A DNA stretch of 64,000 nucleotides. Origin: Pisaster brevispinus (taxonomy: Eukaryota > Echinodermata > Asteroidea > Forcipulatida > Asteriidae). Location of the stretch: the NCBI GenBank assembly GCA_023634235.1, contig JAMKCF010000045.1:62001-126000 (forward strand). Reading direction: 5' to 3'. Shown one piece after another: positions 35,594 to 45,776 of the stretch (position 1 is the stretch's first letter; each line of letters starts with the position of its first letter). Made by a program: the position numbers and the translations under genes. The notes below the pieces were generated by a model. The model was given only the letters and a program-made list of their open reading frames with translations, ran no database searches and had not been told where the DNA came from.

Positions 35594-36856
35594 AGTATTG
35601 TTAGAGCGGACGCACAATGTGCAATTTACATGTTTCACGAGAATTGGGTAGTTCTATTTTAACCCTCTTCGACTTTACTTTGATAGTTGGAGGTGGAGAA
35701 ATTTATTCAACTTTGCATGTTCAGGCAGTAAACTTGATCTGTACCTGAAACATAAAGGTGTTCCTTTTCACCAAGTAACTTTGATATTACAATTATAGTT
35801 GATCCATTTTAAAATTTATTATAGTAGGTATAGGAAAGAAATATTATTTATAAATGTTGTTTCATCTTGAAATGTACTATTTTTGCTGTGTGGTTAAAGA
35901 TTTATGTTTTATATAAAATTGTTTGAAAAGCAACTTTTAGTTTTGCGTGGTCGGATTCCCGCAATTAAATATTTTTCAATTGTGTTTTTATTCTGCTAAG
36001 TTGACGCAGTTGTGATGTTTCCTGTTTATTTCATTTTGTTAGATTTTTGTTCATTATGGAGTTATTTGCCCTAAGGATTACCTTATACAACTCATACTCT
36101 GTCAGGGTCGAAACATGTTCATTTTGGTCATTTTGGTTGGCAAAACAGTTTGCAAATTATTTCTGTTTTTCCCACTTCTTCTTTTCTTTCATTTGTAAAT
36201 AACCCGTCGTAGCGGCAGAGAGTGACCTCCAAATGTTCCCACACACTGTTTTCCTCTTCGGAAGTACCCCACCCCCCTATTAAAAATCCTCTACAAAATT
36301 CCTTAGATGCTGAAGACACAATTAGAGGGGGGGGGGGGGTCACCATACCTTTTAGCTCCGAGTGGGTTATACTTTTTGCCAGAATCATCTTTTATCCTTA
36401 AAGTCGTGCACGAAGCAGAAATGATCATGAAATATATTGGTATAAATCACCATTTCACATAAGCCTCTCAAATAATATATATTTGTTACAAAAATAAAAG
36501 ATAAATAAGACAGATGACAGATAGACTTTCTGTTTATCCTCAAGGCATACATGTAACCAAAAATAATTGTGAATATAGGCTAAAACAGCGTCATAAAAAT
36601 ATATTGTTAGAGAAATTACCGAAAATTGAGTGCAGAACGATCCCGTGTTCCACGTTTATAAAGACAACGACTTTCAATGGATTATACTCGGCAAAGGCTT
36701 GTTGTATCCTTCCTGTGCGAAGGGTCATCGTGGCACGAAGAGCGGAGGAGATATACAGATAAATTATAGCATTCTCATAATACTTCGAGTTATTTAAATA
36801 TCACTGTAGTATCAATGAACTTCTGTGAGAGAAAAAGTACAGGATTAGTTATGCGA

Positions 36857-37087
36857 CTACACTCTAACCGGTTCAGAATTTATCTGGGTCCGGGTCACGC
36901 GTGGTGCCTGACCTATTTTGGGGTCATTATGACCCGTTATAATTTGTGTCAAAATGACCCAGAAATGGCTCAAATTAACGCAGAATCTGGGTCAAAATTC
37001 CATTTGTTTAAAAACCAGTTTATGGGTCAGCCTGATCCAGAAGTGGAGCAGGCTTCCTGTGACCCGGAAGTTTTTTAGAATGTAGAG
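36857..37087. mobile_element. CTACAYTCTAA-ended inverted-repeat element
   Basis: Left end CTACACTCTAACCGG and right end (reverse-complemented) CTCTACATTCTAA. The interior repeats GGGTCA and TGACCC motifs (GGGTCATTATGACCC). Confidence 0.65.
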
Positions 37088-37275
37088 TAACCCCGAAACG
37101 TCACTGATTCTAAAATTTTATACCAGGACCAATCCCCCAGAGAAATATTTCCATGTGAACTATACTGTCAAGAACGAGGAAATAGTACTTGAACAGCCCC
37201 CCCTCACCAGTGGTCATTACGCTTGCCGCATCAGTAAAATAAGCACACATCTGAATGCGTATAAAATCTCTGACA

Positions 37276-37301
37276 CATATATATATATATATATATATAT
37301 G
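37276..37301. repeat. TA dinucleotide microsatellite
   Basis: About 13 TA units. Confidence 0.95.
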
Positions 37302-37539
37302 GAAAAAATATACAAATGAATGACATTTAACAAATACATTTAAAAACACGTTATTCCTTATTTTCACTTAAACGGGATTTATAATCTGTGGACTGTTCAT
37401 AAGTTTGCTGTATGGTGTGTGCGCGTATTGAAGACTAGAGTATGAAAAAACCATTTGCTCATAAAAACTTCGTCAAATGTTTCAGTTTTCAGTGCAGTAT
37501 TTCCCTAATCGGGTGATATTCCTTTACTGTTTTTATTGA

Positions 37540-40150
37540 AACAGGATAACCTATATTCCCAATTAGGATATCCTTTAAATATCCAAATCTGGATACTATT
37601 TTATCCCAATCTGATATCTTTTTATCCCATATATCCGGATTTTCATTTGATCCCAAATCCACCGTATTCTTTATCGCAATCTGGATATCCTTTGACCTCA
37701 ATCTGGATATTCCCCTTTTCCCAATCAATGGTATCCTCTAATCCCAATGTGGATTTTCCTATTTTTTCCATCTGGGTATCCATTTAAACAGTCCCAATCT
37801 GAATATTCTTCTATTTTCCCAATCAATGGTATCCTCTAATCCCAATGTGGATTTTCCTATTTTTTCCATCTGGGTATCCATTTAAACAGTCCCAATCTGA
37901 ATATTCTTCCATTTTCCCAATCTGGTATCCTCTAATCCCAATGTGGATTTTCCTATTTTTTCCATCTGGGTATCCATTTAAACAGTCCCAATCTGAATAT
38001 TCTTCCATTTTCCCAATCTGGTATCCTCTAATCCCAATGTGGATTTTCCTATTTTTTCCATCTGGGTATCCATTTAAACAGTCCCAATCTGAATATTCTT
38101 CCATTTTCCCAATCTGGTATCCTCTAATCCCAATGTGGATTTTCCTATTTTTTCCATCTGGGTATCCATTTAAACAGTCCCAATCTGAATATTCTTCCAT
38201 TTTCCCAATCTGGTATCCTCTAATCCCAATGTGGATTTTCCTATTTTTTCCATCTGGGTATCCATTTAAACAGTCCCAATCTGAATATTCTTCTATTTTC
38301 CCAATCTGGTATCCTCTAATCCCAATGTGGATTTTCCTATTTTTTCCATCTGGGTATCCATTTAAACAGTCCCAATCTGAATATTCTTCTATTTTCCCAA
38401 TCTGGTATCCTCTAATCCCAATGTGGATTTTCCTATTTTTTCCATCTGGGTATCCATTTAAACAGTCCCAATCTGAATATTCTTCTATTTTCCCAATCTG
38501 GGTATCCTCTAATCCCAATGTGGATTTTCCTATTTTTTCCATCTGGGTATCCATTTAAACAGTCCCAATCTGAATATTCTTCTATTTTCCCAATCTGGGT
38601 ATCCTCTAATCCCAATGTGGATTTTCCTATTTTTTCCATCTGGGTATCCATTTAAACAGTCCCAATCTGAATATTCTTCTATTTTCCCAATCTGGGTATC
38701 CTCTAATCCCAATGTGGATTTTCCTATTTTTTCCATCTGGGTATCCATTTAAACAGTCCCAATCTGAATATTCTTCTATTTTCCCAATCTGGTATCCTCT
38801 AATCCCAATGTGGATTTTCCTATTTTTTCCATCTGGGTATCCATTTAAACAGTCCCAATCTGAATATTCTTCTATTTTCCCAATCTGGTATCCTCTAATC
38901 CCAATGTGGATTTTCCTATTTTTTCCATCTGGGTATCCATTTAAACAGTCCCAATCTGAATATTCTTCTATTTTCCCAATCTGGTATCCTCTAATCCCAA
39001 TGTGGATTTTCCTATTTTTTCCATCTGGGTATCCATTTAAACAGTCCCAATCTGAATATTCTTCCATTTTCCCAATCTGGTATCCTCTAATCCCAATGTG
39101 GATTTTCCTATTTTTTCCATCTGGGTATCCATTTAAACAGTCCCAATCTGAATATTCTTCCATTTTCCCAATCTGGTATCCTCTAATCCCAATGTGGATT
39201 TTCCTATTTTTTCCATCTGGGTATCCATTTAAACAGTCCCAATCTGAATATTCTTCCATTTTCCCAATCTGGTATCCTCTAATCCCAATGTGGATTTTCC
39301 TATTTTTTCCATCTGGGTATCCATTTAAACAGTCCCAATCTGAATATTCTTCCATTTTCCCAATCTGGTATCCTCTAATCCCAATGTGGATTTTCCTATT
39401 TTTTCCATCTGGGTATCCATTTAAACAGTCCCAATCTGAATATTCTTCCATTTTCCCAATCTGGTATCCTCTAATCCCAATGTGGATTTTCCTATTTTTT
39501 CCATCTGGGTATCCATTTAAACAGTCCCAATCTGAATATTCTTCCATTTTCCCAATCTGGTATCCTCTAATCCCAATGTGGATTTTCCTATTTTTTCCAT
39601 CTGGGTATCCATTTAAACAGTCCCAATCTGAATATTCTTCCATTTTCCCAATCTGGTATCCTCTAATCCCAATGTGGATTTTCCTATTTTTTCCATCTGG
39701 GTATCCATTTAAACAGTCCCAATCTGAATATTCTTCTATTTTCCCCAGTCTGGTATTCTTTTAATCAAATCTTGATATTCCCTTTTGTCCCAATCTGGAT
39801 GCCTATTTATCCAATGGTTATCCTTTTATCCCAAATCTGTATTCCTTTATTTCACCCAATCTGGGTATCCTTGTATCCCAGTCTGGATATCTTTTTACCT
39901 CAATCTAGTATCCTTTTATTCCAAACTAGATATTCTTTTTTCCCTAAATGTGGAATCCAGACATCTTTATCCCAATCCATATGTTCCTTTTATATAAATC
40001 TGGATATTCCTCTCTTCTCAATCTGGATCATCCTTTTATCCCAATCTTGATATTCTTATATCCCTATCCCAACTGGGTATTCCTTTACCCCGTCCAGGTT
40101 TTACATTATCCCAATAAAGATATCTTTATCTCATCCGGGGATATTTTTCC
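37540..40150. repeat. Satellite region: higher-order core with diverged monomeric flanks
   Basis: The entire region is built on a short motif close to TCCCAATCTGGATATCC. In the flanks (37540-37734 and 39746-40150) the motif recurs irregularly and diverged; in the centre it is organised in a regular 96-base unit. This is the layout of a homogenised array emerging from older monomers. Long frames on both strands are a by-product of the period being divisible by three. Confidence 0.9.
37735..39745. repeat. Core satellite: 21 copies of a 96/97-bp higher-order unit
   Basis: The marker AATGTGGAT occurs 21 times from 37746 to 39669 with spacing 96, except three consecutive spacings of 97 (38418 to 38709) caused by GGG for GG in CTGGTATCC. 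Each unit is four subunits of 26, 26, 26 and 18 bases, beginning AATCCCAATGTGG, TTCCATCTGGGTATCC, TCCCAATCTGAATATTC and CCCAATCTGGTATCC. Copies are almost identical; the variant TTCTATTTT versus TTCCATTTT falls in blocks and not at random. Confidence 0.95.
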
Positions 40151-40754
40151 TTAATGCAATTTGTTATCCAGGAACTATAAATACCCCGAAAAATAATGGG
40201 AAAAACACAACCAAAAAGAATACATTGTCCCTCTTCGGGGATGACAGATCCAATTCCCATCAGTAATTTACCAAACAATGTGTTCTTATACATTTCCGGA
40301 CACTTCAAGGAAAGTTCAAAGAAGGAGATACACTGGCGGGGGGAGGAGGGTGTGCAACAAAATCCGATTAAGCTGAAGGGAAGGTGTACAAAAAATTATC
40401 AGCACTTTACAAAAACACCTGATGCCATTCGTGTTTGGACTTATTTGTGTTTGCAGTTATTTGTATTTGATTGAAATTATGAAAATTGTTATTGAATTTC
40501 TCATCTCTCCATCTGGCTCGAGATCTGCCACGTTTTCTTTTCCCAGAGAGGGTTTGCCATTCTATGGTATATTTGCTCCATCTCTCGTCTTTTGTTGTGC
40601 CTAATATAGGTGTGCATCTCTATTTTTTCCTTTTCCCCACGTTCCTAATGCATTATTGGTAGACTGATGCATAGTTTAAGAAAGATTCCGCGCGGATTGC
40701 AGCTTTCTTTTCCATTCATTTTTCTTATGGTTTGTGATAACACCCTGTTTGATT

Positions 40755-40870
40755 TGGACTTGTGGACGAGTCGTTAATTAATGTTTGTTGCGTTGATAGA
40801 GTTAATGGCTCTCTCACAACTATACTCTCGCGAGACTGCTGCTGCTCCGCGCGAGAATACTGCTGTTTTG
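40755..40870. repeat. Repeat with TCTCGCGAGA palindrome
   Basis: Contains ACTTGTGGACGAGTCG, AATGGCTCTCTCACAAC and TCTCGCGAGA (40826-40835). Related sequence in inverted order occurs at 57808-57965, and TCGCGAGACC with ACTTGTCTACAAGT at 42075-42165. Confidence 0.5.
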
Positions 40871-40888
40871 ACTTCTGCTCTTGCTCCT

Positions 40889-41081
40889 GGGCTCAATTTC
40901 ATAGAGCTGCTTAAACACAAAAAGTAGCTAAGCACAACCAAATTATGCTTACCAGAAGAAGGTTACCAGCCAAACTACCATGTCACATGTACAATTTGTG
41001 ACTGGTATCCTGCTCATTTCTGCTTAGCAGACAATTGTTAAGCAATATTTTCTGCTTAAGCAGCTCTATGAAATTGGGCCC
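40889..41081. mobile_element. GGGCCC-type hairpin element, best-preserved copy
   Basis: Ends GGGCTCAATTTCATAGAGCT and AGCTCTATGAAATTGGGCCC form about 30-base inverted termini. The interior holds GCTTACCAGAAGAAGGTTAC and GTATCCTGCTCATTTCTGC. 193 bases. Confidence 0.8.
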
Positions 41082-41399
41082 TGAATGTATTTTGTGCACG
41101 GCCCGTGGGCTGTTCTGGTGATGTCGTACGGAAGCATCTGATTGGTCAATTTTGTAAAATCTATAAATATTCAAACTATATGAATACTAAATTTTAGCAA
41201 AACATTTTGTACGTGGAGTCATCCATAATTATGGAGAAATGGAGTCAATCAAATTCAACGTTTATTTATAACCCATTGAAAACGTGTGTGGGGACAAAAA
41301 TTGGTACCATCGTAGAGCAAGGTGTGCATAACTTAAAAAGAAGGGGGAAAATCAGCTTTTTGTAAATGAAAGCTGTTCTGTTAGTTTAAACATGGAGTT

Positions 41400-41546
41400 T
41401 GTACGTGATTGTTCTTATCGAGAAAATAGAATTAGCTGTTTGCAAATTGTTTACCAACCAAACGGACCTATGATATAAATGTAAAATGTAGTCAGGGGCC
41501 TGACTCTTCGATCCTAGCAGAGTCTTTCTCGAAGGCTAAATGACAA
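41400..41546 (+). mobile_element. Short Penelope-like terminal copy next to a microsatellite
   Basis: Contains a block (GCAAATTGTTTACCAACCAA and following, about 41435-41475) plus CTAGCAGAGTCTTTCTCGAA (41517-41536), both also found in the element at 44089-44369. Its end runs directly into the ACACA-type microsatellite, as retroelement tails often do. Confidence 0.5.
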
Positions 41547-41688
41547 CATAACACGACACAACACAACACAACACACACAAACACAACACAACACAACACA
41601 ACACAACACAACACAACACAACACAACACAACACAACACAACACAACACAACACAACACAACACAACACAACACAACACAACACACAA
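41547..41688. repeat. ACACA/ACAAC-type microsatellite
   Basis: A nearly pure array of the pentamer ACACA, with a small interruption (ACACACAAACAC) near 41575 and another at the right end. The long Cys/Val minus-strand frame across it is not a gene. Confidence 0.95.
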
Positions 41689-42715
41689 ACATGGTATTGT
41701 TATTATGTGTACAATCACAAACACACCGGTTGACAGACTGAGCAGATATTTACCGTAGATGTTATTTAGTCATGTTTATGAGGCAACGGACACATCTTAA
41801 ACAGTATATATTACACAAGTCAACTTGCATAGTATAAAATTTATTAAACTATTAAATTACTGAAGCAGTTAACAACACAAAACTCATATACAAATGCTCT
41901 CTTGTGTACAAAAAAAAATCAGTATATTTTCAATGTTTGAAAATATTACCACCCTCAGATAAAATGGACTCGTCCAGGCAGTCTCATTGGCCGCATCGTA
42001 ATAATTTACAACCTGCACACGTGAATTAATGAATACATGCAATGTTCAGGTTGAACAAGTTAGGGACAGTAGTCAACAGCAAGTATCGCGAGACCAGTGT
42101 AATCGTGCGAGAACATGTGCCGCGCCAAGCATTTTAACGACTTGTCTACAAGTCTATGTTTAAACACGAACACGGCTGCTCGTTTGTATACTGACGTAAC
42201 AGTTTACGTCAGGATACAAAACTGTCGAAATCTGACGGGAAGCGACATTAAATGATTCGTGAACACTGTCGGATCGACTTCTTCTGGTCACATCAAGCGT
42301 ACGGGAGAGTTGCTTACTTGAATTTAAAGACGACTACAGTGACGTCTTTCACGATTTCAGCTATTGCTGGATAGGACTCAGTGAAGTCCACTCGGTTTTG
42401 GTCAAGGAGGATTGTGTGTGCTCAACATAGATTCAAGTAACTCATGGCTAAATTCTGTGAGACTATGCCACTGCACCTTTGCCGTGTTTCCTGACTTCAA
42501 TACAGTAAATACAAATTTGTATCATTCAAAAAGGGGACAGACTATTCTTGCCATTCAGCCTCGGTTTCGTTTGCATTGATGTGATAGTGAGAAAAAAAAC
42601 AAGATGGATGCGTCGCGGTAAAGGTCCACTGGGAAGGGACATTTCAATAGAGCATGGCTGTGATGAAGTGAAGACGCTTGTTATTATTGAGACAGTTTGT
42701 GTGAATTGTGGTAAC

Positions 42716-43909
42716 ATGTTCTCCCTTGATGATAGCTCAAACATGAACTCAAGTCTGTCTTACGATGACGAAGAAAGTCCCAAAGAGGACCTGACTTTCT
42801 TCATCTGTTACATCTTCGGGGTTCTGCTCCCGATGTCGCTGTTCATCTGCACTGGGAACATTTTTGTCATCGCCGCGGTATGTCGCAGCTCGTCCACGCT
42901 GCTCCTTCAGCAGACCACCAATAAGTTCATAGCGAGCCTGGCCGTGGCGGACTGCCTGGTCGGCGTGTCGCTCGTCCCCGTCTTCTACCTCGGTATCCTC
43001 GCCGAGACCCTTAAGACGGACTTTTATTTCTGCATGGTGATCGTCATTTGGATTCAGGTGTCTTGCGGTATATCCATGCTGCATGTGTTGTGCATTGCAT
43101 ACGACCGTTTCTTGGCTGTTATTTTCCCGCTGCTTTATCACCAACTGATGACAAGTCGCCGGAGCAACTCTATGATCTTAACCACGTGGATGATCACAAC
43201 CATTGTCGGCCTAACCCCGTTCATGGGTTGGAGAAGACCGGTAAGACCACTCGATTTCTGCTACATTGACCAGGTTTTACATTTCACCTACTTCTTGTTT
43301 TCCTTCTTGCTGACCTTTGCAGTTCCTTTCGTGCTTATGGTGATTCTTTACGCTCAGATTATTCTAGCGGCTCGCCGTAACATCCGGCGGATCAACGCAA
43401 TCGTGGAACCGACCTCGGCGTCCAAAACCAACCCCTCCAGGTCTCCGCGAGCCGGTCAGATGAAGGCCACCAAAACCACGGCTATCGTTGTAGGGGCCTT
43501 CCTGCTCTGCTGGCTGCCGACTTACATATTTAGCTTCACCATGGAGTACCTCAACTACCATCGGGTCCCCAGTTCTGACATCATTCGCTTCCCCATGATC
43601 GAGGTCGTCTTGAACACGCTGGCGTTTGCAAACTCCGGGGTGAACCCCATCATATATGCGTACCGCTACGCCGAGTTTCGGAGGAACATCAAGAAAGTGT
43701 TGAAGAGAGTTCTCACGTGTATGATCTGCTGGAAAGAAGATGTTCCCCTTTCAGACAGATCATCAAGGACACTTATTAATTTGGACCAAATAACCGTAAG
43801 CCCAACAACAACCACGGTCAATGGTGGATCGTCCGTCCAACCAAACCCAATGTATAGTGATCCAACTGTGACAGACAGAACTCAAACTAATCACACCCTA
43901 AAAACTTGA
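42716..43909 (+). CDS. Adenosine-receptor-like class A GPCR, intronless
   Basis: A seven-transmembrane receptor of 397 residues if started at the ATG at 42716 (A at -3). The frame is open back to 42548; the in-frame ATG at 42608 has a poor context and would add 36 residues unlike a signal peptide. Visible class A landmarks, numbered from 42716: N-glycosylation site N11, N1.50 at 48, D2.50 at 79, C3.25 at 106, DRF in place of DRY at 130-132, W4.50 at 158, ECL2 Cys at 182, P5.50 at 204, CWLP at 265-268, NPIIY at 310-314, and a possible palmitoylated CMIC at 335-338. TM4 (GLTPFMGW), TM5 (ILAARR), TM6 (KATKTTAIVVGAFLLCWLP) and TM7 (NPIIYAYRYAEFR) resemble adenosine receptors. However, positions 6.55 (Ser273) and 7.43 (Phe304) replace the Asn and His that contact adenosine, so the ligand is uncertain. 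It would act at the plasma membrane through G proteins. Confidence 0.85.
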   Translation: MFSLDDSSNMNSSLSYDDEESPKEDLTFFICYIFGVLLPMSLFICTGNIFVIAAVCRSSSTLLLQQTTNKFIASLAVADCLVGVSLVPVFYLGILAETLKTDFYFCMVIVIWIQVSCGISMLHVLCIAYDRFLAVIFPLLYHQLMTSRRSNSMILTTWMITTIVGLTPFMGWRRPVRPLDFCYIDQVLHFTYFLFSFLLTFAVPFVLMVILYAQIILAARRNIRRINAIVEPTSASKTNPSRSPRAGQMKATKTTAIVVGAFLLCWLPTYIFSFTMEYLNYHRVPSSDIIRFPMIEVVLNTLAFANSGVNPIIYAYRYAEFRRNIKKVLKRVLTCMICWKEDVPLSDRSSRTLINLDQITVSPTTTTVNGGSSVQPNPMYSDPTVTDRTQTNHTLKT

Positions 43910-43950
43910 TCAGAATTGGCCCGGGTCTCAGGGGACCAGGGACCAATGTC

Positions 43951-44424
43951 AAAGAGCAGCTGAAGCACAAAAAGTAGCTTAGCACAAAAATTATGCTTAC
44001 CAGAATAAGATTACCAGCCAAACTACCGTATCACATGTACATCCTGTGGCTGGTATCCTGCTTATTTTTGCTGAGCAGGAAATGTTTATGAAAAATAGTA
44101 TTAGCTGTCGCAAACTGCTTACCAACCAAAAGGACCTATGGTATAAATGCAAAAAATAGTTAGTGGCCTGACGTTTCGACCCTAGCAGAGTCTTTCTCGA
44201 AGGTTAAATGACAAGACTACAAAATAACATAAACAGGTACATGTATACATTACTGATATACTGATTTACATGTAATGTATACATGTACCTGTTTATGTTT
44301 GTAGTCTTGTCATTTAGCCTTCGAGAAAGACTCTGCTAGGGTCGAAACGTCAGGCCACTAACTATTTTTGCAGGAAATGTTTAAGCAACATTTTCAGCTT
44401 AAGCAGCTCTATGAAATTGGGTCC
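43951..44424. mobile_element. GGGCCC-type hairpin element interrupted by a palindromic insertion
   Basis: Left part 43951-44088 and right part 44370-44424 (ending AGCTCTATGAAATTGGGTCC) belong to one copy; the insertion 44089-44369 lies between 14-base duplications. Confidence 0.7.
44089..44369. mobile_element. Palindromic Penelope-like insertion nested in a hairpin element
   Basis: The insert is bounded by identical 14-base copies of GCAGGAAATGTTTA (44075-44088 and 44370-44383), which I read as a target-site duplication. Its arms 44148-44246 and about 44265-44372 are near-perfect reverse complements, each with the CTAGCAGAGTCTTTCTCGAA block. The first 59 bases (44089-44147) are not palindromic and match 41405-41475. 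The host is a GGGCCC-type hairpin element resumed at 44384. Confidence 0.65.
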
Positions 44425-44617
44425 TTACCCATTTCTGAGGTCAGGCTGACCTGGTATTAGTAACTGGTCAACAACTGCGTATTTAATCCGGATTCTGCAT
44501 CAATTTGACCCATTTCTGGGTTTATTGTGACAACGATTCCGGCTCATATTGTGCCGGAATTGGGTCAGGCCCAATATGATCCGAATCTGGGTCAAGTCCG
44601 AGTCTTTAGAGTGTAGG
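44424..44617. mobile_element. Second copy of the GGGTCA/TGACCC-rich element
   Basis: Contains CAATTTGACCCATTTCTGGG and CCGAATCTGGGTCAAGTCC and ends CTTTAGAGTGTAG. The left end is eroded at the junction with the preceding hairpin element. Confidence 0.55.
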
Positions 44618-45296
44618 AATCACATGACCCTTTGAGGTATGATACACGTTAGCAAGGATCAAGACGAAAATAATGCTACATTATTGCTTTTTCTCATATA
44701 GTCGCCTTTTTTGTATTATAGTTTTCACACAATATTGTGGTGTCTGAAAGTATTACCGTATAGCTCTAAAATTACACCACTTTTTCTGAAATTGTTTTCA
44801 AATTTGTGGTTAGATATGTAATGTGTTGTTTTTTGACCAACATTGTGAGGTCAGGGCTTGATTTCTCAAAGCAGAAATATTCATCTTAAGATGAGATGTC
44901 AATATTGCCGTAAAAGTTATTTGTATTGTGACACCCCACTTTGAATAGCATTTAAGATTGATACATATTTTAAGATGAATCTCAGCTCTTTCTGAAATCA
45001 ACCCTAGTTGAAGAACCGGTATTGTACATTATACAAAAGATGGAATGTTCTTTTTTTAACAAGGCGGAGCCGAGTTGAATGGATTATTCCATCTTTCAAC
45101 GAATGAATATATTTTCACTATTGCACGAATGAAAAACATTCATTATTTGTTTTATATAACATCCAAGTAGATCTTTGTCATTTTGATTGGAGGATACAAC
45201 TTTCAAAACAAACAAAGCGTACAATATTTAATTATGACACTACACCCATTTCTTTTGGTTCGGTTGTTTGGATTCAACAGTGACTAAGTGCGTTCT

Positions 45297-45441
45297 GGGG
45301 TCGATTTCACAAAGATAGTCCTAACTTAGGACTAGTCCTAGGAGTTATTAAAAACTTAAGGCTAGCCCTAAGTTAGGACGAGTATATAAGTCGTCCTAAC
45401 TCGAGATAAGACTAGTCTGAACTCTTTGTGAAATCCACCCC
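45297..45441. mobile_element. CGATTTCAC-type hairpin element
   Basis: Starts GGGGTCGATTTCACAAAG, ends CTTTGTGAAATCCACCCC, interior AGTCCTAACTTAGGACTAGT. Same family as 3879-4038. Confidence 0.8.
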
Positions 45442-45617
45442 TGTACTGCTATTTTGAGACACGCGGGCGCCGTAATGAAGTATGTGTACTGCTGTGTAAC
45501 TGTACCGCTGCATTATCAAAGCATATATATAGAATATAATACCTAGATCGGCCGCGCGTGCGCGCGCTCCACTGCCAGTGTAGAAAAAGATTTGGTTCGC
45601 CATGGACGCAGTAAAAT

Positions 45618-45776
45618 GTCACGTGCTTGAGGCGACGCGCAGATATTGACAATGCCAATTTCATGTTATAGAACTTTATGCACCAGTAGGGCGCCCTAGA
45701 GGCCAAAAAGCGGCCGTTCATTGGCCAAACCTGTGCGCCGCGCGTACAAATCTGCGCGTTGCCTCAAGCACGTGAC
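45618..45776. repeat. 27-bp inverted repeat with CACGTG E-boxes
   Basis: Arms 45618-45644 and 45750-45776 are reverse complements with one mismatch and each starts with GTCACGTGCTTGAGGC on its own strand. Spacer 105 bases. Nature unknown; it may be the ends of a small mobile element. Confidence 0.75.

Larger units (their letters stand above)
33702..37539. other. Intergenic stretch after the 904-residue gene
   Basis: Apart from the SINE at 34345, the AAT run, the MITE at 35098, the hairpin element at 35342 and the element at 36857, I see only AT-rich unique sequence. No coding evidence. Confidence 0.5.
40151..42715. other. Non-coding stretch between satellite and GPCR, including probable GPCR 5' region
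   Basis: Holds the hairpin element at 40889, the TCTCGCGAGA repeat, the Penelope-like fragment and the ACACA array. The part 41700-42715 has no repeat I recognise apart from a TCGCGAGACC segment, and probably includes the GPCR promoter and 5' UTR. The segment 42530-42600 resembles 46240-46310 at roughly 70% by eye. Confidence 0.4.

Noticed and set aside
37823..39764. Long ORFs of 240-350 codons on both strands with a perfect 32-residue repeat
   Set aside because: They follow from the 96-base satellite period being a multiple of three; both strands are open at once, frames break at the 97-base units, and the composition is that of the satellite.
41492..41724. Cys/Val-rich minus-strand ORF
   Set aside because: Translation of the ACACA microsatellite.
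42548..42715. N-terminal extension of the GPCR open frame
   Set aside because: The frame does not begin with ATG at 42548; the in-frame ATG at 42608 has a weak context, the extension is not a signal peptide, and part of it lies in a segment repeated at 46240-46310.
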